Shown piece after piece: positions 24,641-36,425 of a stretch of DNA of 64,000 bases. Origin of the DNA: Fratercula arctica (Eukaryota; Chordata; Aves; Charadriiformes; Alcidae); the NCBI GenBank assembly GCA_947846985.1, contig CANTUZ010000001.1:33008727-33072726 (forward strand), given 5' to 3'. Numbering within the stretch: position 1 is the first letter of the stretch; each line of letters begins with the position of its first letter. The translations under genes were made by a program, and so were the position numbers. The notes below the pieces were generated by a model. That model did not search any database, had not been told where the DNA came from, and saw nothing but the letters and a program-made list of their open reading frames with translations.

Positions 24641-27179
24641 TTTTGTCTTTGCCTTTCCTTCTCAAACAGCCAGCATCCCTGACCCCCTGGTCACGTATGC
24701 TAGCCCAGGTCTGTGATTCTGATCATGCCATAGCTCTGCTACCACATACAGATTTCTAGTTCTGCCTGTTTATTGCTCAAGCTCTGTGCAGTGGTGGACA
24801 GCTGTTTGAGAAGTCTGAATGCTCTCCGTTTCATGGCCTCTTCCAACATGTGCTTCCCCTTTATCTGCACTGCTTCGTCACTTACTTCAGTATTTAGATA
24901 CCATCTCCTCATGAATCTAGTTTAAAGCTTTCTCCACTTGGTAGCAAGCCTGTTTGCAAAGACATTCTTCCTCTTGTTATCATGTGAAGTTCGTCTCCTC
25001 ATCTTAGTTCTCAGGACATTTTATCTTTTATCAGGACCTTCATCTGAGATCATCCAGTATCTCCTGTCTGGAAACATGGGACTGCGGAAGGAAGAAGAAA
25101 CTACACTAGAAGTTGATTGAAATGTTACTTCACATTTTCACGGCCAGACCTTACCGCTATGATAAGGCGATGAAATTCACCTGAACACAGTGACCTCCTG
25201 CTGTGTCCTTAGTGCATGAGTTTCATCAAACTGGCTAAGCAAGGACTGATGTAGCTTGCAGGGGCTTGTGTGAGCTGTTCTGAAGTTAATGAACTGAATT
25301 AATTCTAAGAAAACTGAAAATAAAGTCTCAACTATATATGGATGGAGAGATATGTATAGATATGTATATAGGCTGTTGGAGAGAACATTCCTGGGGAGGA
25401 AAAAGAGTTAATGAGGCATTTCAGTGTCTTTATATGGAGCCATATAAATTTCAGCCACTTAACTTTAGCAGGAATATCCTGGGGCGTTTGAAGTGTGGTG
25501 AATAATTTAAAATAAATAAGGTTAATGAAGAAGACCCTGTTTGCCAGTCTGAAATGTAAATTTTGAAGACCCTTTAAAGTTTTTGCTCACACAGAAAAAA
25601 AGAGCGTAAATGATTAGGTACTGCATTTTATAAACAAGTTTGGTTCGTCAGCACGTTGATCTAGATCTTTCAGCGTGTGGTCATCTGTCTTTATTGTGTG
25701 AAAATTTAACTGATTATTTTTTTCAAATGTTCTTGAAAGTGCATCCAAGAGGGTGTATGAAGACCAGATGAGGTTTGTTAGGATGATTTCCTCAGAAGCA
25801 GTCTGTATAAAATATGACATCCTTTAAAAACGCTATTAAAGCTCCTATTGCCTGTTCCAGCATTGCTCTTCGCTTTAGGAATAGGTAACATTTTTATCGT
25901 GATATTTGCATTCTCTACTATTAAGTAGGTGAGCTTGTTCTACAGTTTTACTTTGGGGCAGGTATTTGGCAAATATAGCAACTCTGGCTAATTGGACTGG
26001 ATTCTGAAATTTTTATTGCCCATGTAAGCATGGTGTGGATTCCTGCAGTAAAATTTAAATTACATATAGCGGATACCACAAAAAAGATCATTTGCCAGTT
26101 TTTTTCTTTTTTTTTTTTGTAAGTGTATTAGTAATCATGAAAACAGTCAGATGAACTTTGTCTTTTGACAGCTTTTGTTGATGAATGAGATGTGGTTATT
26201 GTGAGAACTCTAAGGGTTTTCTCACTTGTCTCACATACGTCGCCTGACTGCAATCAACCAAGATACCGAACTATGAAAATCATGGTAAGGTGAAGTGTAA
26301 TGTACATTGGTGCAATGCTTAAGTAAGATTGGATGCTTCAGTCTTTCTTGTGCATGGCTCTAATAAAAGGTACCTGAGAGGTATCCATTACCTCTGAATT
26401 AATAACAGTGTCTGCCTTAAAATAAAGGGAGCTAGGTTATTCAATCACAGTAGCTTTAGTGAAGGAGGTAGACTGCACCAGCAAGATATTTGGTCCAGGA
26501 TCTCACTATTTAATTGTTACGGTCTCACTTCAGAGTTACTCATGAGTAAGAAGAAAGAAACTGCTGTGTGGCTGTGGTTTTGACCAGTGCTCATCCCATT
26601 TCTTCTCTACCTTTGCAAGAAGGCATAAGGGAGCTCAGTGGAGCTCCATCCATCTCTTTTGCCCTTAATAATGGTTCTGGAGGCCTGTGTTAGGACACCA
26701 AGAGGACATACTGTGTGGAGACGTGGCTGTCACTGAGTGTTTGCCACAAGTTCTAATCCTTATGAATTGCTGAGGGAAAAAAAAATCACTCTGACAGATG
26801 TTCCTTTGTGAACTGGCCTTGGGAGTTACTGAATGTCATTGGCACACATGAATGTGCATCTGACCCAGGGATGAGTAACTCTGAATTTTGTTAACCCGTG
26901 AGAGCACTCATGGAAAAGACATTCAGAGGCCTCTTTGGCTGTCCTGGTATCCCACGCCAGGATCAGTTGTATTCTGGCAGGTCTCTGGTTTGTTCTTAAA
27001 AACCTTGTAGTCCAGTGTTGCACTGTTCTTAATGTTATAAAGTAAAAATCTTCCTTGCTGCAGTTTGAAAAATTACTTACCACCCTATCTTCCATGGATG
27101 TCTCCTCCTATTTTCAGCAGCCATTTTGGAATATGACAGCTTACAGAGTTACTTCTTGGTGTCTTTTTGATGCGTTAAA
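24641..27179. other. Unique non-coding stretch
   Basis: I see no gene or repeat. A short GATATGTATAGATATGTATATAG repetition occurs near 25,352-25,374, and a T-rich run at 26,098-26,120. The 89-codon minus-strand frame at 26,826-27,095 shows no recognisable protein feature. Confidence 0.55.
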
Positions 27180-27450
27180 CAATCCTTACTCTATCCGTGT
27201 TTCCTCATAGGTTATATTTTCTAGAAATCTGTCTCTCCAGCTGTTCTGCATCTTTCTTGGAGTGTGATGCCCAAAAGCGAATGTAAGACAGCTCTGTTTA
27301 GAGAGGAGTACTTCGCATGTGTCACTGCCTATAATGCCATAATTCTGTTACGGTGTTTTATATTTACGCAACAGTAAGACAGGTATTCTGTACTAGAGAT
27401 CCTCTCCTACAGAAGTGCAGCTGAAAAAGTGGTTCCTCCTCCTGCATTTA

Positions 27451-27479
27451 TATAGTTCATTATTTATACAGTTCATTAT
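27451..27479. repeat. 16-bp tandem duplication
   Basis: TATAGTTCATTAT (from 27,451) recurs as TACAGTTCATTAT (from 27,467), a period of 16 bp with one mismatch. It lies inside the poorly preserved middle of the old CR1 remnant. Confidence 0.75.
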
Positions 27480-27868
27480 GAAGATATCCAAGTATCTTGC
27501 ATGTGTTCCTACTAATTGACTCCTATGCTGCCCTCAAACTGTAGATTGGATCCAGCTTCAGGTTATAAACATCTGAATGCAGGTGCCTAAATGCACATCG
27601 TATGTTAGCTGGGTCACTAAATTCCCAATCTAGTCAATGGAGCCTGGCCAATTGGACATGTCTTACTGAGGGTCAGCTGAAGAGTCTCATTAGAGTCTCC
27701 AAACACCAATGACTGCGTTGACTTGTCCTCCATTAACTGTAAAAATAATTCGTTTACAATCTGGATTTGAATCCCATTCCATCTCTCCAATTTACCCATA
27801 TAATTTTTAATTCTAATCCTGCTTTCCAAGATACTTGCAGTCTCTTAGAGCTCCGTATCATCTGTGAA

Positions 27869-27903
27869 TTTCATAAACATACCTTCTGTTTCATAAACAT
27901 ACC
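27869..27903. repeat. 20-bp tandem duplication inside the CR1 remnant
   Basis: TTTCATAAACATACC occurs at 27,869-27,883 and again at 27,889-27,903, exactly 20 bp apart and identical over 15 bases. Perfect identity in an otherwise decayed element means the duplication is much younger than the insertion. Confidence 0.85.
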
Positions 27904-28107
27904 ATTGTTGAAGCCATTGATATAAATATTGAATGGCATTGGACCTGAAACACAACCCTGTGGAGCCCTACTCAATATGCTGCTCCTTTGTGATTGCAGC
28001 AATTGTTTTCTGAGTGTTTCTTCAACTCGACAGCACCCATGAATGTATTTTAATAATTTATTTAAGCCTGCTGTTGAAAAATGCTTTGCTGTTTTGTGGT
28101 TTTGCAT

Positions 28108-30492
28108 GCTCAGAATGATGAACTCTGTTACTTTACAGTGACATTAGAAGAGCCATCCTATTCCCCTCCTCCCTTTACTAGCTGCTCTTTTTACCTTCTA
28201 TATCAAAAGCTGACTTCAGTTTATTCTGAATTTTTGCTGAACAAAATGTCCTGATGTATTTCTTTCTCAACTGCTCCCAGATGTGGGAGTAGTTAAAATA
28301 CATTATTCCGGTCCTGTACGCTGGATGATTCTGCCAGTTGTTTCAAAAACTCTTTTCTCCCTAATTTCCCTGGCTTGGTGGTTTGAAATAGATCCTCACC
28401 ATGGGAATGTTCCTGCTTTTTTGTTCTCTAACTTTGTAATCGTTACACGGAAATTTCCCCAAGATCCTTATGGCCTGGAACTACATCAGTTGTATATGTT
28501 CTTGATGCACAATGCAGTACCCTTTTCCCACTGCCAGTCCTTTTGAAAGAGCAGTTCCTCTTTACATTCATATTTTAGACACATGCGTTATCCAAGTCTC
28601 TGTTGCTCCAATTAAATAGTAGTTTCTTTAGATATCTGGCTTCTCCAGTTTGCTTCCAATACTAAACTGTAGGTGCATAGAACTTCAGTAGACTCATTCA
28701 CTATTCTTTCTTGATGTTCTTCTTAATTAGTTTATTTCAAGTAGCTTTTAGACCCGTCTCAATGCCATTCCTCTTCATACATCCCCACAGGATTATTTTA
28801 TTTCTTTCTGACCCACACCAATCCTGACTTAATTCGGTTAATGTAATCAATCTGTGTAAAGATGCTTTCCCCTTTTTCATGCGATAAGCTCCACTTCTAT
28901 AAGTTTGTTTACACAGCGCTGCCCGCTTGCTAAGGAAGCCAAATTCTTCAGCATTTTTAAAGTGTAAAATAGAAAAATGTCTCATCAGAAACAGGAAGAG
29001 TTAAAAGTCCTTTTTTTTTTATAGACCTAGTAAGTTCTTTCACTGTTTGCTGCAGTGGTGGCACTGGCAGCAGTTGTGGTAATGGTAAGCTGGCATCATC
29101 CACTGTGTTTCTGCTCCTTAGTGCTCCTAAGCTGGAGCCTGTTTGTGTTGGAGATGAGACTTTCACAGCCACTTTGTGTATTGCACAGAACTGGAATGCT
29201 GTCTTTCAGATTTTGCTGTAAAACTTAGTTCTTTGATCTTTCAGTTCCATTTCAGTACATATAATTTCAGTCAGCTCTTGTGACAGCACAAATAAGAGCC
29301 CTGCAACTCTTAACCTGGGCTCCTTGTGCTCATACTGGTTTCCTCATCAAGAGTTTAGAAATCAGCCACGCTTTGATGTGGCAGGCTGAGAATTGCATCT
29401 CATTTTAGAATTTTATAATACCAGGGTTTCATAAATATAAGATGTGGTGTTACAGCTAGGATACTTGATCTCTGAGTATTTATTTTCCATTTGAATAAAT
29501 TGATTTTACATTGTTATGATGAGGCCGTGGTGCCAGACTTTAGGTTCACTTGATCTTTGGAGAAGTGGGTGTTATGCTAAAGAAATTCCACTGCACTGGG
29601 AGAGTTTGAACCTTGTGGTTCTGGCAACTGTGACTTTTGACTTGCCAGCAGACATATATGAGATACCGCAGAATCTATTGTGAACAGCAGTGAAATAGTT
29701 AACAATGCTGACATTTAAAACAGCTGGACTTGCTTCTCTGATGTTGCTGACTAAAGAGGGGAGTAGGGCCTTGGGCATGGACCTCCATGATGGCAAAGTG
29801 GGACTACAGCCAGACTTTGCGGCGTTCAGGCCAATTGTGTAGTGCCAAGTTACTTCAGGTGGAGGATGTTTCTTGAAAGCTGGATAAAGCAGAAGTGAAA
29901 CTGTAAACTATGGGCAAATATATATTTCACGTTCTCTTCTGGACCAAATAATCTTAAACCACTTTTATCTCCTTCCTTATATGTATAAAGTCCTGCCCTT
30001 TAGCTCGTTTGTAATACATCAGATTTCGCTCCAAAGGCTCCATCTTGGTCTTGGGTGTTGGCCATCAGTTGGGAGTCTCAAGTTGTGAAATTTTGTCATT
30101 TTTCTCTTTGAATTGCTTAGTTCACCAGTGCTAGGAAGAGGTGTCCAAAGTGGGGGCCTTTCCCTTTTCATGGCTCAAAGGGCCTGCACATACTTATGAA
30201 ATGTCTAATCAAATGGAATTAGGGGGAGGATGCACACTGTGATTTTGATTCCTGAAGGATGACTTTCCTGCATGATCTCTGGTGTTCACTATGTTATTTA
30301 AAGACCTAATGTTCTGTCATGTATGATTTATGCAATAGAGGTACGTTGCTATTATATTAGAGGCAGAAGGATATTAGCAGCAGTAAACTGCTGTGTATTT
30401 ACATTAATTTTTTTTGAAGTGATAAAAAGAGATATCACAAAAGATCAGGCTCTTTGGACAGCTTTTTTTCCTACAAATTTCTTTTTTCTGCT
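28108..30492. other. Non-coding stretch, possible further ancient repeat
   Basis: No gene is recognised. About 28,560-28,720 (CCAAGTCTCTGTTGCTCCAA... TTCTTAATTAG) loosely resembles a 5' region of CR1-like LINEs read on the minus strand, which would fit with the minus-strand CR1 remnant ending at 28,107, but the match is weak. A CAG/GTG-rich bit at 29,050-29,085 has no stable unit. The rest looks unique. Confidence 0.45.
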
Positions 30493-30905
30493 CACAGAAT
30501 CATAGAATCAGAACTATTTTAGGCTGGAATGGATCTCTGGAGACCATCTAGTCCACCCTCTGCTCAAAGTAGGGCCAATTAGATCAAGTGGCTCAGGGAA
30601 CCATCCAGTTGGATTTTGAGCATCTCCAACAATGGAGATCCCAACTTCTGTGGGTACACATTCCACTGTGTACCCGCAATTCCCCCTCCTTATTTCAGTG
30701 AGAATGTCCCTTATTGTAAATTGTGTTTGTTACCTTTTGTGTTATCACTGTGCATCTTTGGGAAGAGTTTGGATTTGTCTTCTCTATACCCTCCTGTTAG
30801 GTAGCTGTGGACAGTAGTAAAATTTCTCCTTAGTGTTCTGTTCTTAAGGCTGGAAAAAAAATGAGCTCCTCAGCCTCATCTTGTATGTCATTTTCTCCAG
30901 AAATT
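30493..30905 (-). mobile_element. CR1 LINE 3' end, older subfamily
   Basis: The left boundary CACAGAATCATAGAATCA (30,493-30,510) is the reverse complement of the CR1 octamer tail. It is followed by AGGCTGGAATGGATCTCTGG and GACCATCTAGTCCACC, the reverse-complemented 3' UTR. Further on, GGATTTTGAGCATCTCCAAC and TGGAGATCCCAAC match the end of ORF2, and similarity continues, more degraded, past CCTCAGCCTCATCTTG near 30,870 (the GLEK-like region). It is 5'-truncated at about 30,905. It is more diverged than the copy at 6,622-7,466. Confidence 0.88.
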
Positions 30906-32285
30906 CGTTTGTTTCTGAGACAAAAGTATAACATAATTAAACTTTTAAAAATTACTTTATTTTAAAAAGTGCAAAAGAAATCCTCAGATGTAACATATAT
31001 GTACTTTGAGTGATAGCCCTTTGTGAAATAGTTTAGTTGATAATTGTAGATTGTTGCTGTGTACATTTAGTTTTTTGTAGAGCATATATGTTATTATATG
31101 TTTTTGAAGTTTCCCTAGATGACTATTTGTAGAACTTTGTAATTAATGCTACAGGAATTTTTAATCTTTTTTTGTGAATAAACATTAAAATATCAAATGG
31201 AAATCTACAGTAATGTGTTATATCGATCTGTCTATATACCTACAACAGCATGAAATAAGAGAGGGGGAAAAAAGCCCTGTCCTCGAAGTCTCACCAAAAG
31301 TACAGCATCAGTTGTTGATGATTTCTTCTGTTCAGCTTGGAGGACATGATCTTTAACTAGATTCCTCTGAGAGCTAATCAGAGTCAGTGCTACTGTTGGG
31401 ATTAGTGATGAGAAATTGCTGTGCTCTCCTTGGCAACTCTTGCCCAACTCTGGATCATTGTTGTCAACAGAAAGACTGAATTCTGCCTCTGCCACCAAAC
31501 CTGACGGCGGACAGGAGACCATTCCACTAGAGCATCATGCCGGTCTGCCAGAAAGGTGAGGAGGCTGCTGGCACAGGTGCATATTCAAGGAATCTGGCGA
31601 GTCTGCTGACCAAACTAAGCCCTTTTGGCAGCCGGGTTTGCAAATTGAAATTAAAGATAACAGAGACTTTAAATCTCACCTTAAACATAGATACCGTTAT
31701 TTTCCAAGTCAGAAAGTTGCAGGTACCCAGAACCTTTAGGCTGCCTTCTGTAAGGTCTTGCAAGTTAATGGCGTGTCAGAGAAGACAATAATTGATGCTG
31801 TCCTTGAGCGTGCTGCAAGCCCTTGGTTTTGGCACAGAGTTTATTACTCAAATATGAAAAAGCCAGGAATTAACACACAAACTTGCAGCTCCCTGATCTT
31901 AACAGATGGCCAGTTGTAGAGACCTTTTCCTCCTGTTCTTTCTGAGTTCCTGGAAAACTATATTCACCTTAGTTTTTGCCCGGTCTTTGACTTGTTTGTT
32001 CTTCCTCTGAGCCCATGACCAAGCGAGATCCAGAATACACAGGCTTCCCTGGAGATATTAAGTGGTAGATTGTATCCAAACTGCGGGGTGCCCTATACAT
32101 ATGCATAGTCACAGGACCAGGTACTAGTACATCAGCCAAGGTTTGGTCCCTTTCATGGGTCACAGCCATTTAAGAGATTCTTGACTGGTAACTGAGTTGT
32201 ACATTCTCTTAGCAAGGAAGTATCTCAGTACCTGATCTGCTGATTTCTTTGGGAAGACCTGCTCATTTACAGGTTTTTGGTTTTG

Positions 32286-32375
32286 TTTTTTTTTTTTTTT
32301 TTTCCTACTTGGAAGGAACTTTATGCGTACTGGATACTCTTTGCCTTCTAGCTCTAATTAAAAAAAAAAAAAAAA
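32286..32375. repeat. T18 and A16 runs facing each other across 56 bp
   Basis: A T run at 32,286-32,303 and an A run at 32,360-32,375 bracket about 56 bp of ordinary sequence. As inverted homopolymers they could pair. The enclosed piece does not resemble a known SINE, so I read them as two independent homopolymer expansions. Confidence 0.8.
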
Positions 32376-34528
32376 GAAAAGTATTTCTGATCCTCTTCTG
32401 AGTTCTTCAAGTTTGCTGGAGAGTATACCCCGTCATGTTACCCAAATGTGAATCCTTTCCATGTGAAGGTTTTAGATCCTTTTACGTCAAAATTTAAATA
32501 TGTCTCTGGTAGGATACCTGTTTCCTGCATATCCAGTCAAACAAATATTTGTGTGTTTACAGCGTTATCTTCTTAGTAATATGTAACTAGATAATAACTG
32601 TATTATTTTCAGAGTCCTGATACTCAAATATATAGGAATGTATCTAAAAACTACATATATGACCATCTTTCTGAGCTCATTCTTTCCTACTTCGCTTGCT
32701 GTAGCCCAGTAAATTTGTAGTTTTGTTTCATATTTCTAGCGCTGAATGCTGCAAAACTCACATTTTTGAAGAAGAACTTCACAAATGCCCATATCCCAGA
32801 CCATTTGTCTACCTTTGCTGTTTTCTTTTCCTTGACAACGAACTGTCTTCCTCAACGTCGTCTTTACAAATTGCCACTTTTATAAGTCTGCCTAGCAGCT
32901 CACCTGGTGAGACCCCCTCTTCATTTTTTTGCCATGGAGGACAGGCACGTTGGGAACTGGGCATGGGACCTGCAGTGATGAGGGGAGCAAAGAGTCAAGC
33001 TATTAGGCGAGAGGGACTTCTGAAGTGGTCTCTTTCCTCACTGAAGACCCCTGTCATGGTGCCCTGCCTGAGAGCAGACGAGGAGTAGGGAGGAGACAAG
33101 CTGAAACTGCGGTTGCTTATCTCCAAATGCTTCTCAGTTGCTCTGTTTTTCATGCCTCCAGCTCAGCTGTAACGCAATAATTAACCTGAGCCTTTTAATT
33201 TCTCCCTGTTGGCTTTAAATTAACTCTGTTGTCCTGTTGCGTGGAGTAATCCTTCAAGCATCTGCGGGGTATGCTACAATTTAAATTATTTATGAGTCTG
33301 TGGGTATTTACTGTTTGGTCATTTTTTATTTTATTATTCTCATAATATTCATTATTTTGGGGATTTTCATGTTTGTGGAGGAGCTGTTAATCGTGGGCCT
33401 TACTGTCTTAGATAACTGCACACATAAAGAATAAAAAACAAAATCCCCGCTCTGTCGGTGCTGCAGGGAAGTCCAGAGCTCTTTAACAGTACTCATGGAC
33501 AGACCTCCTAATGTGAAATAAAGCGTGGCAAATTAGTTTGAGGAAATTTCAGATCAAAATCCTATTGTTAACAGACCTTTGTTTCTTGAATAGACTTTTG
33601 TTTATTTAGATGTATTGAAATGGTATTGTTTGTATTTGTTTTAGGTACAGACAGCTCTTTTTAAGGCAGGAAAATTTTAGATTTTTTGTAAATGGCATTC
33701 TTAAAATAGTTTGTAGCAGGAAAGATTCAAGGAGAAGACAGGATCTTTATTTCAGCCAATTAAATCTTTCACACAGGCTCTCACAAATCTCATATTAGTA
33801 TCAAAACAGTGCGACAAGGATTTTTTAATTTTTTTTTTAATCACAGATCTCTTTGGACTCTATTTAATGGGGAGTCTAAAACTGCTATTTTATTAGTGTT
33901 GTGCAGTAATATGGTCCATAACTATGAAGCCTATTAAACACTACATAAAGCCTTCAGGGAAACTTCTTTCCAACGATGCACAGTGTTTTTCTAAGCTATA
34001 ATGCTCTGGAAATTGGCTTATTATCAGTTTTCCATCAAAGTAAAATATTCCAGGAGAATGGAGGATGACCTAATGTGATCTAGATTGAAAGCATCAGTGA
34101 AACTTGATGATTATCCTTGTTTTGATATTGTGTATGTTAAGAGCGGATTCCTGTCAAAACACATGTTGAGAGATGCAAGGCAAGCTAGAAAGATATACCT
34201 AGAAATTAAGGTTGCTGTTTGCATTGCTGTAATAATAATAGTTTTAAAAGTTAAGCTGTAACCCTCTTATTTATTTGTGAATTGAGTGGCAGAAACTCCA
34301 GCACAGGACAAGATAATACAGATATGGTGAACTTTAAGTATTCAGAACATGAACTTGCTTCTTTGCATTTGTAAAATGATGGTATGAAAATCTAGTAGCG
34401 TACAAAAACTAATCTAGCAGTGTGCCAAAGTAATTAAAGCAAAGTAAATAATCTCCAGTGTTCTTATTCCCCACAGAAATTGTTTAATATCTTATCTTTC
34501 CAAACTAGTTTCCTGCTAATTCATGATG

Positions 34529-34573
34529 TCTTTTTATTCAACCTCTTTTTATTCAACCTCTTTTTATTCAACC
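34529..34573 (+). repeat. 15-bp minisatellite, three perfect copies
   Basis: TCTTTTTATTCAACC is repeated three times without a mismatch (34,529-34,543, 34,544-34,558, 34,559-34,573). A unit of 15 keeps any reading frame, but nothing else suggests coding. Perfect identity points to a recent, probably length-variable array. Confidence 0.95.
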
Positions 34574-35479
34574 AGTGCTGCTGTTTGCCATGGTGTGGGA
34601 ATAACCCCCTTCCTGTCCTGGGGGGACGCGTATCGGGCACTGTCCACATTCCAAAAAAAGATGTTTCTTCCATCCAGTGGAAATGCTGAGCATGAAACTA
34701 ACAGCTGTAAACCTCTCTGGTCATTAATTGCTTGCATAGCGGAAGGACTTTTGAGTGCCTCGAGTGTATGCAGTATATGACATTTCTAACATTGTCTTGG
34801 TGCTATGGGACGTTCTGCTGCTGGAAACCAGGGACCTGATGCTGATCGTGTTTTGGTAAAAATTAGAGGTACCTCTGTTGAAGTAGGTGAAGCGTAAGGC
34901 TGTTGTGAGGTAGATCAGATTTTCTTTCTTTGAGTTGTCCCTACATATTAGACCCTGATGACCTGTGGCTCTTAAAGTTCCCTGTGACTGCAGACAAGAG
35001 GCAGGAGAGATGAAGTAGGACATAAATTATGTTAAAATAGTCCAATATTCCTACATAGGAGAGCGTATTTCCTTATATATCTGTATATCCTGAAGCTTAG
35101 TTTTAACTGAGAAAAATGAGTACAATACAAATTGGTGCTGTGGTGCAAGTGGTATGACCTGAAACTTTTTCTTTACTTTCCATTTTGGTGCCAATTAGAA
35201 GAATGTGCTGTTGTGTGTAGACAAGGTAAAAAGACACAAGATCCTTTTTTGACCAAAAAAATATAAAATCATTTGGCTGTTTCTAAACAAAAGATCCTTT
35301 GGAGACTGCTGTGACAATCTTTCTGTCTGGGCTTTCTGTTTATGCCACAGCTACTGTGAGAGGATCATGACCACGGCAGTTGGCTATGGATCGCCAGTTC
35401 TGTACACCACTTTATTTCCAAACAGATGTGAGTTTGCACATGATGGATAACACTTTTCTTGAGAACTTCCAAATGTTAT

Positions 35480-36425
35480 GGGTAGCTGGTCCTGGATGCT
35501 CTGTCTTCCGTGGTGTCTCAACCCCAGGGATACACAGGTCTCCTAATCCACCCCCAGGTCCCCAGTCTCTCTGTCAGCTGGCTGGATCTCCCCTGGTCCC
35601 TGTGATAGCCACCTCCTCTGGTGGCCTCACCCTTGAGGACAGAGCTGGCTCCCAGGCCAATTCACTGGCTCACCGGCTATTCCAGCTTGGTGTTTGCTAG
35701 CACTTGCACGGTGATGCACACACCTTCGTTCGCTACGGGTGCTGGTACCCTGAGCAAAGGATGCTCTGCAGCTCCTGGTCCTGCTCCAGCTGCTGCACTT
35801 AGAGCCCCCAGCCCCTGCAGTCCCTGGAGAGAGTCCCTTGCCTGGGGGAAGAGTTAGAAATTGTGCTTAATGAGGAGATGGGACGGACTGCACTGATCAG
35901 GGCAGGGCATGGGTAAACAAACGTAGTGACCAGCCCTCTGTTCACATGTGATCAGCCTCTTGTATTGCCTTATCCCTCTGTTTTCCCATGGTTGTTCTTC
36001 CACAAATTTCCTCGATCGCTCCCTCATCTCACCTTTGGTTCCACCCTTGGGTCTTAGGCAATCCTGAAATGCTTTTACCCTGCACTGGGGCAATGTGCCC
36101 CGTGCCACCGGGCTATGACCCTTGTCAGACCAAAGAGCCTTTCCCATGGACTCCTGGTGATGGGTGTCCACCTCAGTCCCCAAGGATGAGGCTCCTTTGG
36201 GAGGTCCGGGTCAGAGCTCACGTCTCCCAGGGGTTATTGGAGCTCCTCTGGCTGTCATGGTGCCTCCAGGCTCCCTGTGTGCTGAAGGTGGGATGGCTCC
36301 AGTGATGGGCTTGGGGGGTGCAGGGCAGAAGGTGATTTGTGTCCTCCCCACCATTGATCCCCTGTGCTCCTTTGGGTCCATGCAGAACAGTTTTTTATCA
36401 CAAAACCTAACACCAGGTAGCTAGA
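35480..36425. other. GC-rich, CpG-poor block of unknown origin
   Basis: About 0.95 kb is clearly richer in G+C than the AT-rich DNA on both sides, with many CCTGG, CCCAGG and CTCC words. It has few CpGs for its composition (I count roughly 13 between 35,500 and 36,300), so it is not an unmethylated CpG island. The sharp compositional change suggests an inserted element, for example an endogenous retroviral LTR or leader, but I could not find TG...CA ends, a duplication, a primer binding site or protein similarity. Frames of 105-109 codons on both strands look like by-products of GC-richness. On the minus strand, CCACCAGAGGAGG (about 35,610-35,622) resembles a CTCF core. Confidence 0.35.

Larger units (their letters stand above)
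27180..28107 (-). mobile_element. Ancient CR1 LINE remnant, RT to C-terminal region
   Basis: Two blocks on the minus strand match CR1 in the right order. The 3'-ward block (about 27,185-27,345) keeps CCTCATAGGTTATATTTTCT, then CTTTCTTGGAGTGTGATGCCC and GAGGAGTACTTCGCATGTG, which are reverse-complement landmarks of the region after the HLEYC motif. The 5'-ward block (27,871-28,107) still encodes APQGCVSGPMPFNIYINGF, a decayed form of the RT motif GVPQGS-LGP-LFNI-IND. The intervening 27,350-27,840 is mostly unrecognisable. Stops and indels are numerous, so this is an old insertion. It could also be a related CR1-group LINE. Confidence 0.65.
30906..35479. other. Unique AT-rich stretch with simple repeats
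   Basis: No gene is supported. 30,930-31,230 is strikingly AT-rich and ends near an AATAAA-type signal (GTGAATAAACATTAAAA, about 31,175), so a 3'-UTR-like origin is possible but unproven. It also holds the T18/A16 pair (32,286-32,375) and the 15-bp triple repeat (34,529-34,573). The 121-codon plus-strand frame at 32,723-33,088 has no recognisable domain. The rest is featureless. Confidence 0.5.

Noticed and set aside
32286..32375. T18/A16 pair as a retroposed sequence with tails
   Set aside because: The 56 bp between them match no SINE or gene, and there is no target duplication.
35480..36425. GC-rich block as CpG-island promoter or coding exon
   Set aside because: CpGs are depleted relative to the composition, frames lie on both strands without domains, and no consistent splice sites stand out.
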